Below, in pieces: positions 56,630 to 64,000 of a stretch of 64,000 nt of DNA (position 1 is the stretch's first letter; each line of letters opens with the position of its first letter). The translations under genes were made by a program, and so were the position numbers. Under the pieces are notes generated by a model. The model searched no databases, had not been told where the DNA came from, and saw only the letters and a program-made list of their open reading frames with translations. The stretch comes from Mycobacterium bohemicum DSM 44277 (GTDB lineage: Bacteria; Actinomycetota; Actinomycetes; Mycobacteriales; Mycobacteriaceae). Location of the stretch: NCBI RefSeq assembly GCF_001053185.1, contig NZ_CSTD01000003.1, forward strand, positions 173,976-237,975, written 5' to 3'.

Positions 56630-59600
56630 CCGGCACCCCGCCCCTCGTCGAGCAGGTCAGACAGCGCGACGGCCAGCCCGGCGGGCGGCCGCCAGCTGAA
56701 CACCCCGCACGGATGCCCGTCGAGCAGCGGGGTTGCGGCCCCGCACATGCCGCGCACGAAAAGATACAGCACCCCGCCCAGGTGCCGGTCGGGGTCGTAG
56801 CCCGGCTGGCGCCATCGCAGGAACCTGTGCAGCACAACCAGATACAGCAAAGCCTGGAGCGGATAGTCCGAATGCAGCATCGCCTCGGTCAGCGCGGGGA
56901 AGCTGTAGTCGGCGGCGCTGGGCCCCAGCATGTTGGTCTTGTAGTCCACCACCAGGTAGCGCTGGCCGGGCAATCGCAGCGCGGCGTCGATCGACCCGGA
57001 CAGATAGCCCCGCAGCGACTCTCGGCCGAGTCCGTCGGACGTCAGCCGGCTCGCATAACCGGCGAGGGGGTCGTCGGCCGCAAGGTAGGCGCCCAGCACC
57101 TCGCCGACATCGGCGAGCCGGAGGTCGGGCGCCGCGCCGCGGACGTCGCCGCCGGCGAGCGGGATCTCGAAGTCCAACTCGCGCAGGCGATCCCGCAGCC
57201 CGATCTGCCGCAACGTCAGGCCGGGCGCCAGGGGTCCCAGCGATGTGTCCTGCATGGGTAGCAGCGCCGACGCCAGCACGCCGGGATCGACGTCCACCGG
57301 CCACCACGCCGCGTGCGCCCTTATCCGAGTTTCCAATTCGACGGCCAGGTCCGGGGCGCCGGGATCGGCGTTCTCCAGCACCGCGTGCACCAACGCCCCG
57401 AACGTCGCGCCCGCCGGCAACTCGGCCATGGGGGAAGGCACGTCCGCCCCGACGGCCGGCGCGATCGGCCCCGCGGGCACCTCCATCTCGTCGTCGCGGG
57501 CGGCGGCCTCCGGCTCGCTGCCGACCGCCGGCTGCTCGGCGCCGCGGATCAGCCCGGAGTAGGACGTGCGCCGCCAGTCGGTGTCGATGACGCGATGAAA
57601 GTGCCGCACGGCCAGCTTCGCCGGCGGGCTCGGGCCCGGTATCGCGGGCACGCCGGAAACGACGGCCTCCTCGAGGACCGGGCCGCCCGCCGCCTCCCAG
57701 TCGCGAAAGCGGGCCGTCGCGTCCTCGTCCGAAATCGTCTTGGGCTCACACCGATCCGGGACCGCGGCCTCGCCGACGCGCCTGTCGCGCATCAGCCGCG
57801 ACAGCCCGCCGTTGGGCTCGTCGTAGGAGGGCGCCCACCACGCCACCACCTGAGACTGGGCCCGGGTCAGCGCGACATAGGTCAGCCGGATGTCGTTGCG
57901 CGCGGCCTCGGAGCGGCTGAACCTCTCGGTCGCGGCCAGGTCGGGGCTGTCGGGACCGCCGACATGCAGGCAGCGGCAATCGTTTTCGTCGTGAAACAAC
58001 GGGATGTCGTCGATGAAGACGTGCCGGTTGAATGCGAACGGCAGGTACACGATCGGGAACTGCAGGCCCTTGGCCCCCCACACGGTCATGATCTGAACCG
58101 CGGCGGCGTCGCTGTCGATGCGGCGGTTGCGTTCGGGCGCGCCGTCGCGGTCCCCACACTGGCGGCGCAGCCAGTCGCGCAGTGCGGGCAGCGTCAACCG
58201 CTCCCGGTGCGAAACCTCCTGCAGCAGTTGCGCTATGTGGGCCAGGTCGGTCATCAGGCGCTCGCCGCCCTGCTGGGCCAACACGCGGCGGCCCATCCCG
58301 GCCAGCTGCGCGGCCTCATACACGGCGGCCGGCCCGCGCTCGCGCAGCCGATCGGCCCAGTCGCGCAGGGTGGCGGCCATCCGGTCGGTGAGCGCGTCGC
58401 CCCCGGCCGCGAGTTCCTCGGCGGTGGTGCCGAAGAACGCCGTCGCCGCGGCGGCACGCACCACACCGCTGCGGTGCGTCTGGTCGAACGCGTTGAGCAG
58501 GCCCAGCCAGTCCTCGGCCGCCGGGGACAGGAAAACGTCGGCGTCGCCGGTGTAGACGGCCGGAATTCCGGCCTGTGCCAACGCTTTCTGGCATGCGCGG
58601 GCGTCCTCGCCGGTTTCGATGATGACCGCGACATGACCGGCGCCGACCGGAGCGCCGTCGAAGGTGGCGCCGCCGGCCAGCAGGGCGGCGACGGCGGCGG
58701 CCATGTCGGCGGCGATGTAGCGGCGCAGGTCGGTCATCGGAATGGTCTTGGACTCATCGACGCCGAACATGGTGCGCCGGACCAGCCGAAGCCGGAACGG
58801 TGCGCCCCGCGGGGCACCGGTCAGTCGGTGCCCGGGCAGGCGCGGCTCGACCGGGCCCACGACGATGCCCGGGTCACCCAGCGCGGCGCCGTGCAGCACA
58901 GCCTGCAGCCGCTCGACGAGCGCGGTGTCGCTGCGCCAGTTGACGTCCAGCGTGCGCCGCTCGCCGGCGGTGCGGGCGGCCTCGAGGTAGGTGTAGATGT
59001 CGCCGCCGCGGAAGCCGTAGATCGCCTGTTTGGGATCGCCGATCAGCACGACGGCGGAGTGGCCGCTGAACGCGCGCTCGATCACCTCCCACTGAACTGG
59101 GTCGGTGTCCTGGAACTCGTCGACCATCACGATCGGCCAACGCAACCGCATCCGGCTGCGGGCGTCGGAATCCCGCGCGCGCAACGCGGTCGCGAGCCTC
59201 CTCAGCAGATCGTCGTAGCCGAGGATGCCGAGCCGGTGCTTGCGAAGCTCGAGCTCGGCGAGGACGTCGGTGGCGAACTTCAGCCGCACCGCCGCAACGG
59301 AGTCCGGGTCCGGGTCCCGCGGCCGCAGCTGGGCGCAGGGGTCGCCGGCCACCGCGCGGGCCAGCGCCGCCGCCTCGGCGTGGCTGAGCACCGCCTCGTC
59401 GCGCGCGGAGCCGAACCGCGCCAGATAAAGGTCGTCGACGATCTGGGTCAGCAGATCGTCGAGGCTTTCGACCAGCCGCACCCCGGCCTCGGTGTCACCG
59501 GCGACGCCGAGGGATTTCAGCACCATGCTGCAGAACTCGTGGGTGGTGGCGATGGTGGCCGCGTCGAATCCGGCTAGCGCGTCCCGGAGCCGGCCGCACC

Positions 59601-59907
59601 GCTCGTCGCGGTCGGCGGCCGTGCCGCGCGTCAGGTGTGCCACCAGCTCGTTGGCCGGGTCAACCGTGGGATTGCACAGCGCGCCAACGGTTTCCGATAT
59701 CTGCGCACGCACGCGTTCGCGCAGCTCCCGGCTGGCGGCGCGGCTGAAGGTGATCAGCAGCATCTGATCGAGGGAGGCCACCCCCTCGGCGACGTAGCGG
59801 GTCACCAGCCCGGCGAGCGCGAACGTCTTGCCGGTACCCGCGCTGGCCTCCAGCACCGTCGTGGACCCCGGCGCGGGCAGCGGGCCCAGCAGGTCGAAGC
59901 GATCCAT
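56626..59907 (-). CDS. recB: Exonuclease V subunit RecB
   Basis: A 1093-residue UvrD-type helicase-nuclease. Walker A is LEASAGTGKTFALAG (Lys27), the Walker B region is IVMVDEFQDTDPVQWEV, and motif VI-type sequence RLTYVALTRAQSQVVAW is present. The C-terminal nuclease domain keeps the active-site motif YLVVDYKTNML. ATG 59907 shares its A with the recC stop (TGATG), so a 33-base longer start inside recC is unlikely. The gene appears intact. Confidence 0.95.
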   Translation of the reverse strand: MDRFDLLGPLPAPGSTTVLEASAGTGKTFALAGLVTRYVAEGVASLDQMLLITFSRAASRELRERVRAQISETVGALCNPTVDPANELVAHLTRGTAADRDERCGRLRDALAGFDAATIATTHEFCSMVLKSLGVAGDTEAGVRLVESLDDLLTQIVDDLYLARFGSARDEAVLSHAEAAALARAVAGDPCAQLRPRDPDPDSVAAVRLKFATDVLAELELRKHRLGILGYDDLLRRLATALRARDSDARSRMRLRWPIVMVDEFQDTDPVQWEVIERAFSGHSAVVLIGDPKQAIYGFRGGDIYTYLEAARTAGERRTLDVNWRSDTALVERLQAVLHGAALGDPGIVVGPVEPRLPGHRLTGAPRGAPFRLRLVRRTMFGVDESKTIPMTDLRRYIAADMAAAVAALLAGGATFDGAPVGAGHVAVIIETGEDARACQKALAQAGIPAVYTGDADVFLSPAAEDWLGLLNAFDQTHRSGVVRAAAATAFFGTTAEELAAGGDALTDRMAATLRDWADRLRERGPAAVYEAAQLAGMGRRVLAQQGGERLMTDLAHIAQLLQEVSHRERLTLPALRDWLRRQCGDRDGAPERNRRIDSDAAAVQIMTVWGAKGLQFPIVYLPFAFNRHVFIDDIPLFHDENDCRCLHVGGPDSPDLAATERFSRSEAARNDIRLTYVALTRAQSQVVAWWAPSYDEPNGGLSRLMRDRRVGEAAVPDRCEPKTISDEDATARFRDWEAAGGPVLEEAVVSGVPAIPGPSPPAKLAVRHFHRVIDTDWRRTSYSGLIRGAEQPAVGSEPEAAARDDEMEVPAGPIAPAVGADVPSPMAELPAGATFGALVHAVLENADPGAPDLAVELETRIRAHAAWWPVDVDPGVLASALLPMQDTSLGPLAPGLTLRQIGLRDRLRELDFEIPLAGGDVRGAAPDLRLADVGEVLGAYLAADDPLAGYASRLTSDGLGRESLRGYLSGSIDAALRLPGQRYLVVDYKTNMLGPSAADYSFPALTEAMLHSDYPLQALLYLVVLHRFLRWRQPGYDPDRHLGGVLYLFVRGMCGAATPLLDGHPCGVFSWRPPAGLAVALSDLLDEGRGAG

Positions 59908-62900
59908 CAGCGCACCTCCGAGCGCAGCAGCGGCAGCCACAGCCGCGCGGCCAGCGCCCCCATGCGGGTGTCCTCCCCGGCGACCTCCTCGCCCAGGTGC
60001 GGCGCGCCGAGCAGGGCGGTCAGCGGCGCCCTTCTGCCCCAGAGCTTTTCGTGCGCCGGCTCGGCGTTCTCGCCGTGAAAGTTGTTCTGCGAGTTCCAGC
60101 GCCAGCCCGCCGCCCGCACGGGATCTCGACCATTGTGCCGGGCTTCCGCCCAGGCGAACGAGGTTCTGACCGGCAGCGGCAGGGGCTCGCGGCGGCCGGC
60201 GTCATAGAGGCGCACCAGGTCCCGCACCGCCTGGAGCGGGTGCGGAGGCGGCCCGAGAAGGCGCTCCTCGATGCGGTGAGCGGTCCTTCCGCGCCCGATG
60301 CACAGCGACGCCCACTCGCGGCCCGGCACGGCGGCGCTCAACGCGAGCAACCGGATCCACGACTCCATCAGGTGCCGGCCGCCCAATTTGGAGTACGTGA
60401 CCGACACCGTGCGTTCGCCGAAGACCGGTGTCACGGTGCCGGTGAGGCGCCGGCCGGCACCGAGGTCGACGTCGACGTCGTAGGTGCCCGCGTCGCCGCG
60501 GCGATGCCGCAGCGCGGCGCGGGCCAGGCCGGCCGCCTGGTCGCGGATCTCGACGGCCTTGCGCATTCCCAGGCGGCCGGGCGGCAGGGTTCCCCGCCGC
60601 CACTCGGCGTTGGCGGCGGTGTCGGGGTGCATTCCGCGCAACATGTCGCGCAGCATGCGGTCGCCGACGGTCCACTCCTGCAGGCTGTCGATCTCGACCG
60701 GCATCTCGTCGTCGAGGTCTTCGACGTCCCAGGGCAGCACGTAGTCCAGCGCGCGGAAGAAGCCCTTCACCGGATCCTTGAAGAAGGCCATCAGGTCGGG
60801 CAGCGAGACGTCGTCGGGCGGCTGTTCGGGAAGCGGGTCGGCGAAGAACGGGCGCGTGGGGCGCCGGTCGCCGGCCGCGGCCCGGGCGGCCACCAGGGCC
60901 GTCGGGTCGAAGGTGAACGGCTGGCCCGGCACCAGCTCGCCGGGGGTGACGTTGCGAATGTCGAACGGCTGCAGCGGGTGTCGCACCACCACGCGGTTGC
61001 GGACGGGCGACGAGGTGGTCTGGTCCAGCGCGTCGAGCACCTCGGACAGCGGCACCGCCGGCGGACGGTGGTGGCCCGTGTGCTCGTCGGCGCCGCTGTA
61101 GGTGATGACCAGCGTCTCGGTGGCCGCGCAGATCGCGTCGAGCAGCAGTTGGCGGTCCTCCGAACGGATGTCGCGCTCGCCGGTCATCGGCGCGCGCGCC
61201 AGCGCGTCGTCGCCGTCGGGCCGGTTGTACCGGGGAAAGACGCCGTCGTCGACGCCGACCAGGCACACCACCCGATGCGGCACCGAGCGCATCGGCACCA
61301 TGGTGCAGACCGTCAGCGTGCCGGTCCGGAAGTTCGCGCGGGTGGGCCGCCCGGCCAGGCGCCCGGCCAGCAGTGCGCGCACGTCGGACAGCCGCATCAC
61401 CGTCAGGGCCCGAGAACCGGCGTCCTCCAACACCTTTGCGAACTCGCGGCACAGCTGCCCGGATTGCCACGCGTCGTCGGCGCCCACCCGGGTGAGCTCG
61501 GCGACGCCGCGGGTCAGCGCCTCGACCCACTCGGCCAGCGGCCGGGACCCGTCCAGCGAGTCGACCGCGCCCCGCAGCCGGTCGACGTACTCGGCGAACC
61601 GGCCGGCCAGCTCCACCTTGTTGCTGCCGACGTCGTCGAGCGGCAACGCGGTGCCCACCCAGGCCTGTGAGTCGTCGGACATCGCGGCCCCGGTGAGCAG
61701 CCGGTCGAGTCCGAAACGCCACGTGTTGTGCAGGATGTGGTCCAGCCCGTAGGGCGCTCGGTGTTCTTTGTCGAAGCCCCAACGGATTCCGGAGTCGCGC
61801 ACCCACTCGGTGATCGACTCCAGGTCGTCGTCGGTGAACGCGAAGCGGGCCCGCACCGGCGCGGCCCGGGCCAGGTTGAGCACCGCGGTGGCGGTGGCCC
61901 GGCTGCCCGCGATGCCCAGCAATTCCTCGGCCACGCCCAGCAGCGGGTTGGTCTGGGCGGGGGAGCGGTCGGCCAGGCGGACCCGAAGCCGGTGCGCCGG
62001 ATGGCTTTCCGAGGCCAGCTCGCCCAGCCCGAAGCCGGTGACGATCAGCGGGGCGTAGGCCTCGACGTCGGGGCACATCACGACGATGTCGCGGGGCTCC
62101 AGCGTCGGGTCATCCTCGAGCAGGCCGAGCAGCACCTCGCGCAGCACGTCGATCTGCCGTGCGGCCCCGTGGCAGCTGTGCACCTGCACCGACCGGTCGC
62201 CGGGCGCGAGCTCGCGGCCCGCGGGCCTGACGGCGTTGGCGGCGATGTCCGATTGCAGCCACCCCAGCAGCGTGTTGGGCGTCGCCCGGTCGCGGCCCAG
62301 GTATTCGTCGGTGGCCCGCTCCACCGGCAGCGAGCGCTGCAGCTCGCGCAGGTCGCGGCCGAGGGTCTGCAGCAGCGGATGATGGGCCGCGAACCGGCTG
62401 CGGTCCTCCGACCGCGGCACCGCGCCGTGCACGCCGGCCAGCTCACGCCACAGGTCGTCGCTGGGGTGCGGCAGCCACAGGTGCAGGTCGTGATGGGCCG
62501 AGAGCGCCGACAGCAGCTCCACATCGGTGTGCGCGAGGCGGGTGTGCCCGAACAGCGACAGCCGCGCGGGCAGCTCGGTCGGACCCGCGAGCAGCCGGGC
62601 GATCGTGTCGCGGTGGCGGATGTGCGGCGGATCGGCGGCCACCCGGGCGGCCACCGCCCGCCACAGCTCCGGCTCCCAGGCCAGGTCGCCGTCCAGGCCG
62701 GACGCGTCCCCGTCCAGCCAGTCGGCCAGCAGCCGCGGGCGCTGGCGGGCGTAGGAGGCGAACAGCCCGGCCAGCCGACGCGCCACGGAATATCTTCTGC
62801 CCCTGCGCAACTCGGCTTCCGGACCGGTGTCGAAGTGACCCAGATGCGTCGCGAGCGAGCGGCACCACGGTTGGTCCAGCGAGCAGTCGATGACCTCCAG

Positions 62901-63191
62901 CACCGGCCACGCCAGCGCGTCCGGTGACCAGGGATCGTCCTCGACCGTCCCGGTGATCTCGGCGATGAGGGAGGCGGGGCTGCGAAACGCCACCCCCGCG
63001 CACACCCCGTCGGAGCCGCGGCTTTCACCGAGCACGTGCGAGAGCCGCTGACTGAGCCAGCGTTCGACCCCGCGCGCCGGGACCAGCACCAGCTCTTCGG
63101 CGAACGGGTCGGGCAGCGGGTCGGCCAGCAACGCGCCGAGCCCGTCGGCGAGCAGATCGGTGCGCTCGGCACGGTGCAGATGAAGCGCCAT
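59907..63191 (-). CDS. recC: Exonuclease V subunit RecC
   Basis: A 1094-residue subunit, expected to hold and split the DNA strands. The start MALHLHRAERTDLLADGLGA and the stretches VPARGVERWLSQRLSHVLGE, LWLPHPSDDLWREL and VQVHSCHGAARQIDVLREVL are typical of RecC. It is the first gene of the operon. It diverges from the HD-domain gene with only 41 bases between them. Confidence 0.94.
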   Translation of the reverse strand: MALHLHRAERTDLLADGLGALLADPLPDPFAEELVLVPARGVERWLSQRLSHVLGESRGSDGVCAGVAFRSPASLIAEITGTVEDDPWSPDALAWPVLEVIDCSLDQPWCRSLATHLGHFDTGPEAELRRGRRYSVARRLAGLFASYARQRPRLLADWLDGDASGLDGDLAWEPELWRAVAARVAADPPHIRHRDTIARLLAGPTELPARLSLFGHTRLAHTDVELLSALSAHHDLHLWLPHPSDDLWRELAGVHGAVPRSEDRSRFAAHHPLLQTLGRDLRELQRSLPVERATDEYLGRDRATPNTLLGWLQSDIAANAVRPAGRELAPGDRSVQVHSCHGAARQIDVLREVLLGLLEDDPTLEPRDIVVMCPDVEAYAPLIVTGFGLGELASESHPAHRLRVRLADRSPAQTNPLLGVAEELLGIAGSRATATAVLNLARAAPVRARFAFTDDDLESITEWVRDSGIRWGFDKEHRAPYGLDHILHNTWRFGLDRLLTGAAMSDDSQAWVGTALPLDDVGSNKVELAGRFAEYVDRLRGAVDSLDGSRPLAEWVEALTRGVAELTRVGADDAWQSGQLCREFAKVLEDAGSRALTVMRLSDVRALLAGRLAGRPTRANFRTGTLTVCTMVPMRSVPHRVVCLVGVDDGVFPRYNRPDGDDALARAPMTGERDIRSEDRQLLLDAICAATETLVITYSGADEHTGHHRPPAVPLSEVLDALDQTTSSPVRNRVVVRHPLQPFDIRNVTPGELVPGQPFTFDPTALVAARAAAGDRRPTRPFFADPLPEQPPDDVSLPDLMAFFKDPVKGFFRALDYVLPWDVEDLDDEMPVEIDSLQEWTVGDRMLRDMLRGMHPDTAANAEWRRGTLPPGRLGMRKAVEIRDQAAGLARAALRHRRGDAGTYDVDVDLGAGRRLTGTVTPVFGERTVSVTYSKLGGRHLMESWIRLLALSAAVPGREWASLCIGRGRTAHRIEERLLGPPPHPLQAVRDLVRLYDAGRREPLPLPVRTSFAWAEARHNGRDPVRAAGWRWNSQNNFHGENAEPAHEKLWGRRAPLTALLGAPHLGEEVAGEDTRMGALAARLWLPLLRSEVR

Positions 63192-63232
63192 CGCGGTGCC
63201 ACGATAGACCGGTGGACCGACAGGAGGCGCCC

Positions 63233-63838
63233 ATGCCCGACCCGACGCCGCCGCCGCGCCTCACGCGCACGTTCGTCGAGGCCGTGGCGTACGCGGCGGA
63301 CAAGCACGCGACGCAGACCCGCAAGGCCGGCGACATCCCCTACCTCGGGCACCTGCTGTCGGTGGCCGCCCTGGTGATCGAGGACGGCGGGACCGAGCAG
63401 CAGGCGATCGCCGCGCTGCTGCACGACGCCGCCGAAGATCAGGGCGGCGAGGCGACGCTGGCCGAGATCGCGGGGAAGTTCGGCGCCGGCGTGGCGTCGA
63501 TCGTGCAGGAATGCAGCGACACGTTGCAAACTCCCAAGCCGCCGTGGCGCGGCCGCAAGGAAAGCTACATCCGCCATCTGCGCGGGGCGTCCGACGACGC
63601 GGTGTTGGTCTCGCTGGCAGATAAGCTGGACAACGCGCGTGCGATCCTGCGCGACTTCCGCGCCCTCGGCGACGAGGTGTGGCAGCGATTCAGCGTGCAG
63701 GATCCGCAACAGCACCTGTGGTACTACCGCTCGCTGCTCGGGGTATTCGGGCAGCGCACCGACAGCTGGATGGTCGGCGAGTTGCGCGACGTGATCGACG
63801 CGCTCGCGCACGAGATCGGCCGCGAGAGGCAGGACTGA
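63233..63838 (+). CDS. HD-domain phosphohydrolase (RelA/SpoT-HD type)
   Basis: A 201-residue metal-dependent phosphohydrolase with the HD pattern His25 / His40 (PYLGHLLSVAALV) / His64-Asp65 (LLHDAAEDQ) and a downstream SLADKLDNARAIL. This is the small alarmone-hydrolase-like form without a synthetase domain. It may break (p)ppGpp or another nucleotide. AGGAGG (63222-63227) precedes ATG 63233. The nitroreductase starts one base after its stop, so the two are co-transcribed. Confidence 0.86.
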   Translation: MPDPTPPPRLTRTFVEAVAYAADKHATQTRKAGDIPYLGHLLSVAALVIEDGGTEQQAIAALLHDAAEDQGGEATLAEIAGKFGAGVASIVQECSDTLQTPKPPWRGRKESYIRHLRGASDDAVLVSLADKLDNARAILRDFRALGDEVWQRFSVQDPQQHLWYYRSLLGVFGQRTDSWMVGELRDVIDALAHEIGRERQD

Positions 63839-63839
63839 C

Positions 63840-64000
63840 ATGGAAGCCTGGGACGCGATCCGCGCCCGCCGCAACGTGCGGCAGTACACGCCCGACCCGC
63901 TGGCCGAGGCCGACCTGAACCGGATCGCCGAGGCCGGGTGGCGGGCGCCCTCGGCGAAGAACCGGCAGCCGTGGGATTTCGTGATCGTCACCGACAAGTC
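63840..64000 (+). CDS. Nitroreductase family protein (partial, N-terminus)
   Basis: The first 53 residues of an FMN-dependent nitroreductase. AIRARRNVRQYTPDPLAEAD is the N-terminal FMN-phosphate region, and AGWRAPSAKNRQPWDFVIVT is the next conserved block. It runs off the right edge. ATG 63840 lies directly after the HD gene stop. The substrate cannot be told from this part. Confidence 0.85.
   Translation, partial: MEAWDAIRARRNVRQYTPDPLAEADLNRIAEAGWRAPSAKNRQPWDFVIVTDK

Noticed and set aside
57313..59577. A 754-codon plus-strand frame opposite recB
   Set aside because: It is antisense to a well-conserved gene; long mirror frames are normal at this GC content.

Overview
The window is high-GC actinobacterial DNA from a slow-growing Mycobacterium, most likely close to the M. 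avium complex. It carries a PPE-MPTR gene and a PE gene, a TIGR00027 methyltransferase, a mycobacterial menaquinone block and many P450s. Comparisons with M. tuberculosis (Rv numbers) are from memory of that genome and were not computed here.

Region 1 (1-20.4 kb) is a core menaquinone and lipid block: menD end, DUF3592 protein, mgtA, menG, DUF732 protein, salicylate-type methyltransferase, menJ, grcC1, htpX, gpsA, a secreted protease, a Baeyer-Villiger-type monooxygenase, a YajQ-like protein and tRNA-Tyr. It matches Rv0555-Rv0566c but has a 6.3 kb insertion between mgtA and menG (marR, sulfotransferase, DUF1214-like gene, cyclase-ATPase) and a SulP transporter between htpX and gpsA.

Region 2 (20.3-23.85 kb) is a decayed, visibly lower-GC island at the 3' end of tRNA-Tyr. 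It has an integrase C-terminal remnant, small orphan genes, a three-TM protein, a truncated HTH gene and a 10-bp copy of the tRNA end at its far boundary.

Region 3 (23.85-27.8 kb) is a compact, undescribed-looking operon: divergent tetR with a perfect 24-bp palindrome, a 38-aa membrane microprotein, an AveC-family spirocyclase-like membrane protein, a P450 and a DapB-like reductase.

Region 4 (27.8-32.7 kb) is a metal locus. A PPE-MPTR gene and an unusual NRAMP-family transporter each follow an almost identical 19-bp DtxR-type box, and a cation diffusion facilitator has its own ArsR-type palindrome.

Region 5 (32.7-46.8 kb) holds a lipoprotein, an amidase, two P450s (one CYP125-like), a NYN/OST-HTH protein, an alpha/beta hydrolase, a FUSC protein, galT and galK (both frameshifted), a PAS-ANTAR protein and a deazaflavin-type oxidoreductase.

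Region 6 (46.9-64 kb) has a secreted GH92 mannosidase and its flippase-like neighbour, a methyltransferase, a broken TVP38/DedA-type gene, a broken PE gene, recD-recB-recC, an HD-domain protein and the start of a nitroreductase. Four genes between 43.3 and 54.7 kb have frame disruptions. This is either real decay or a patch of poor sequence.
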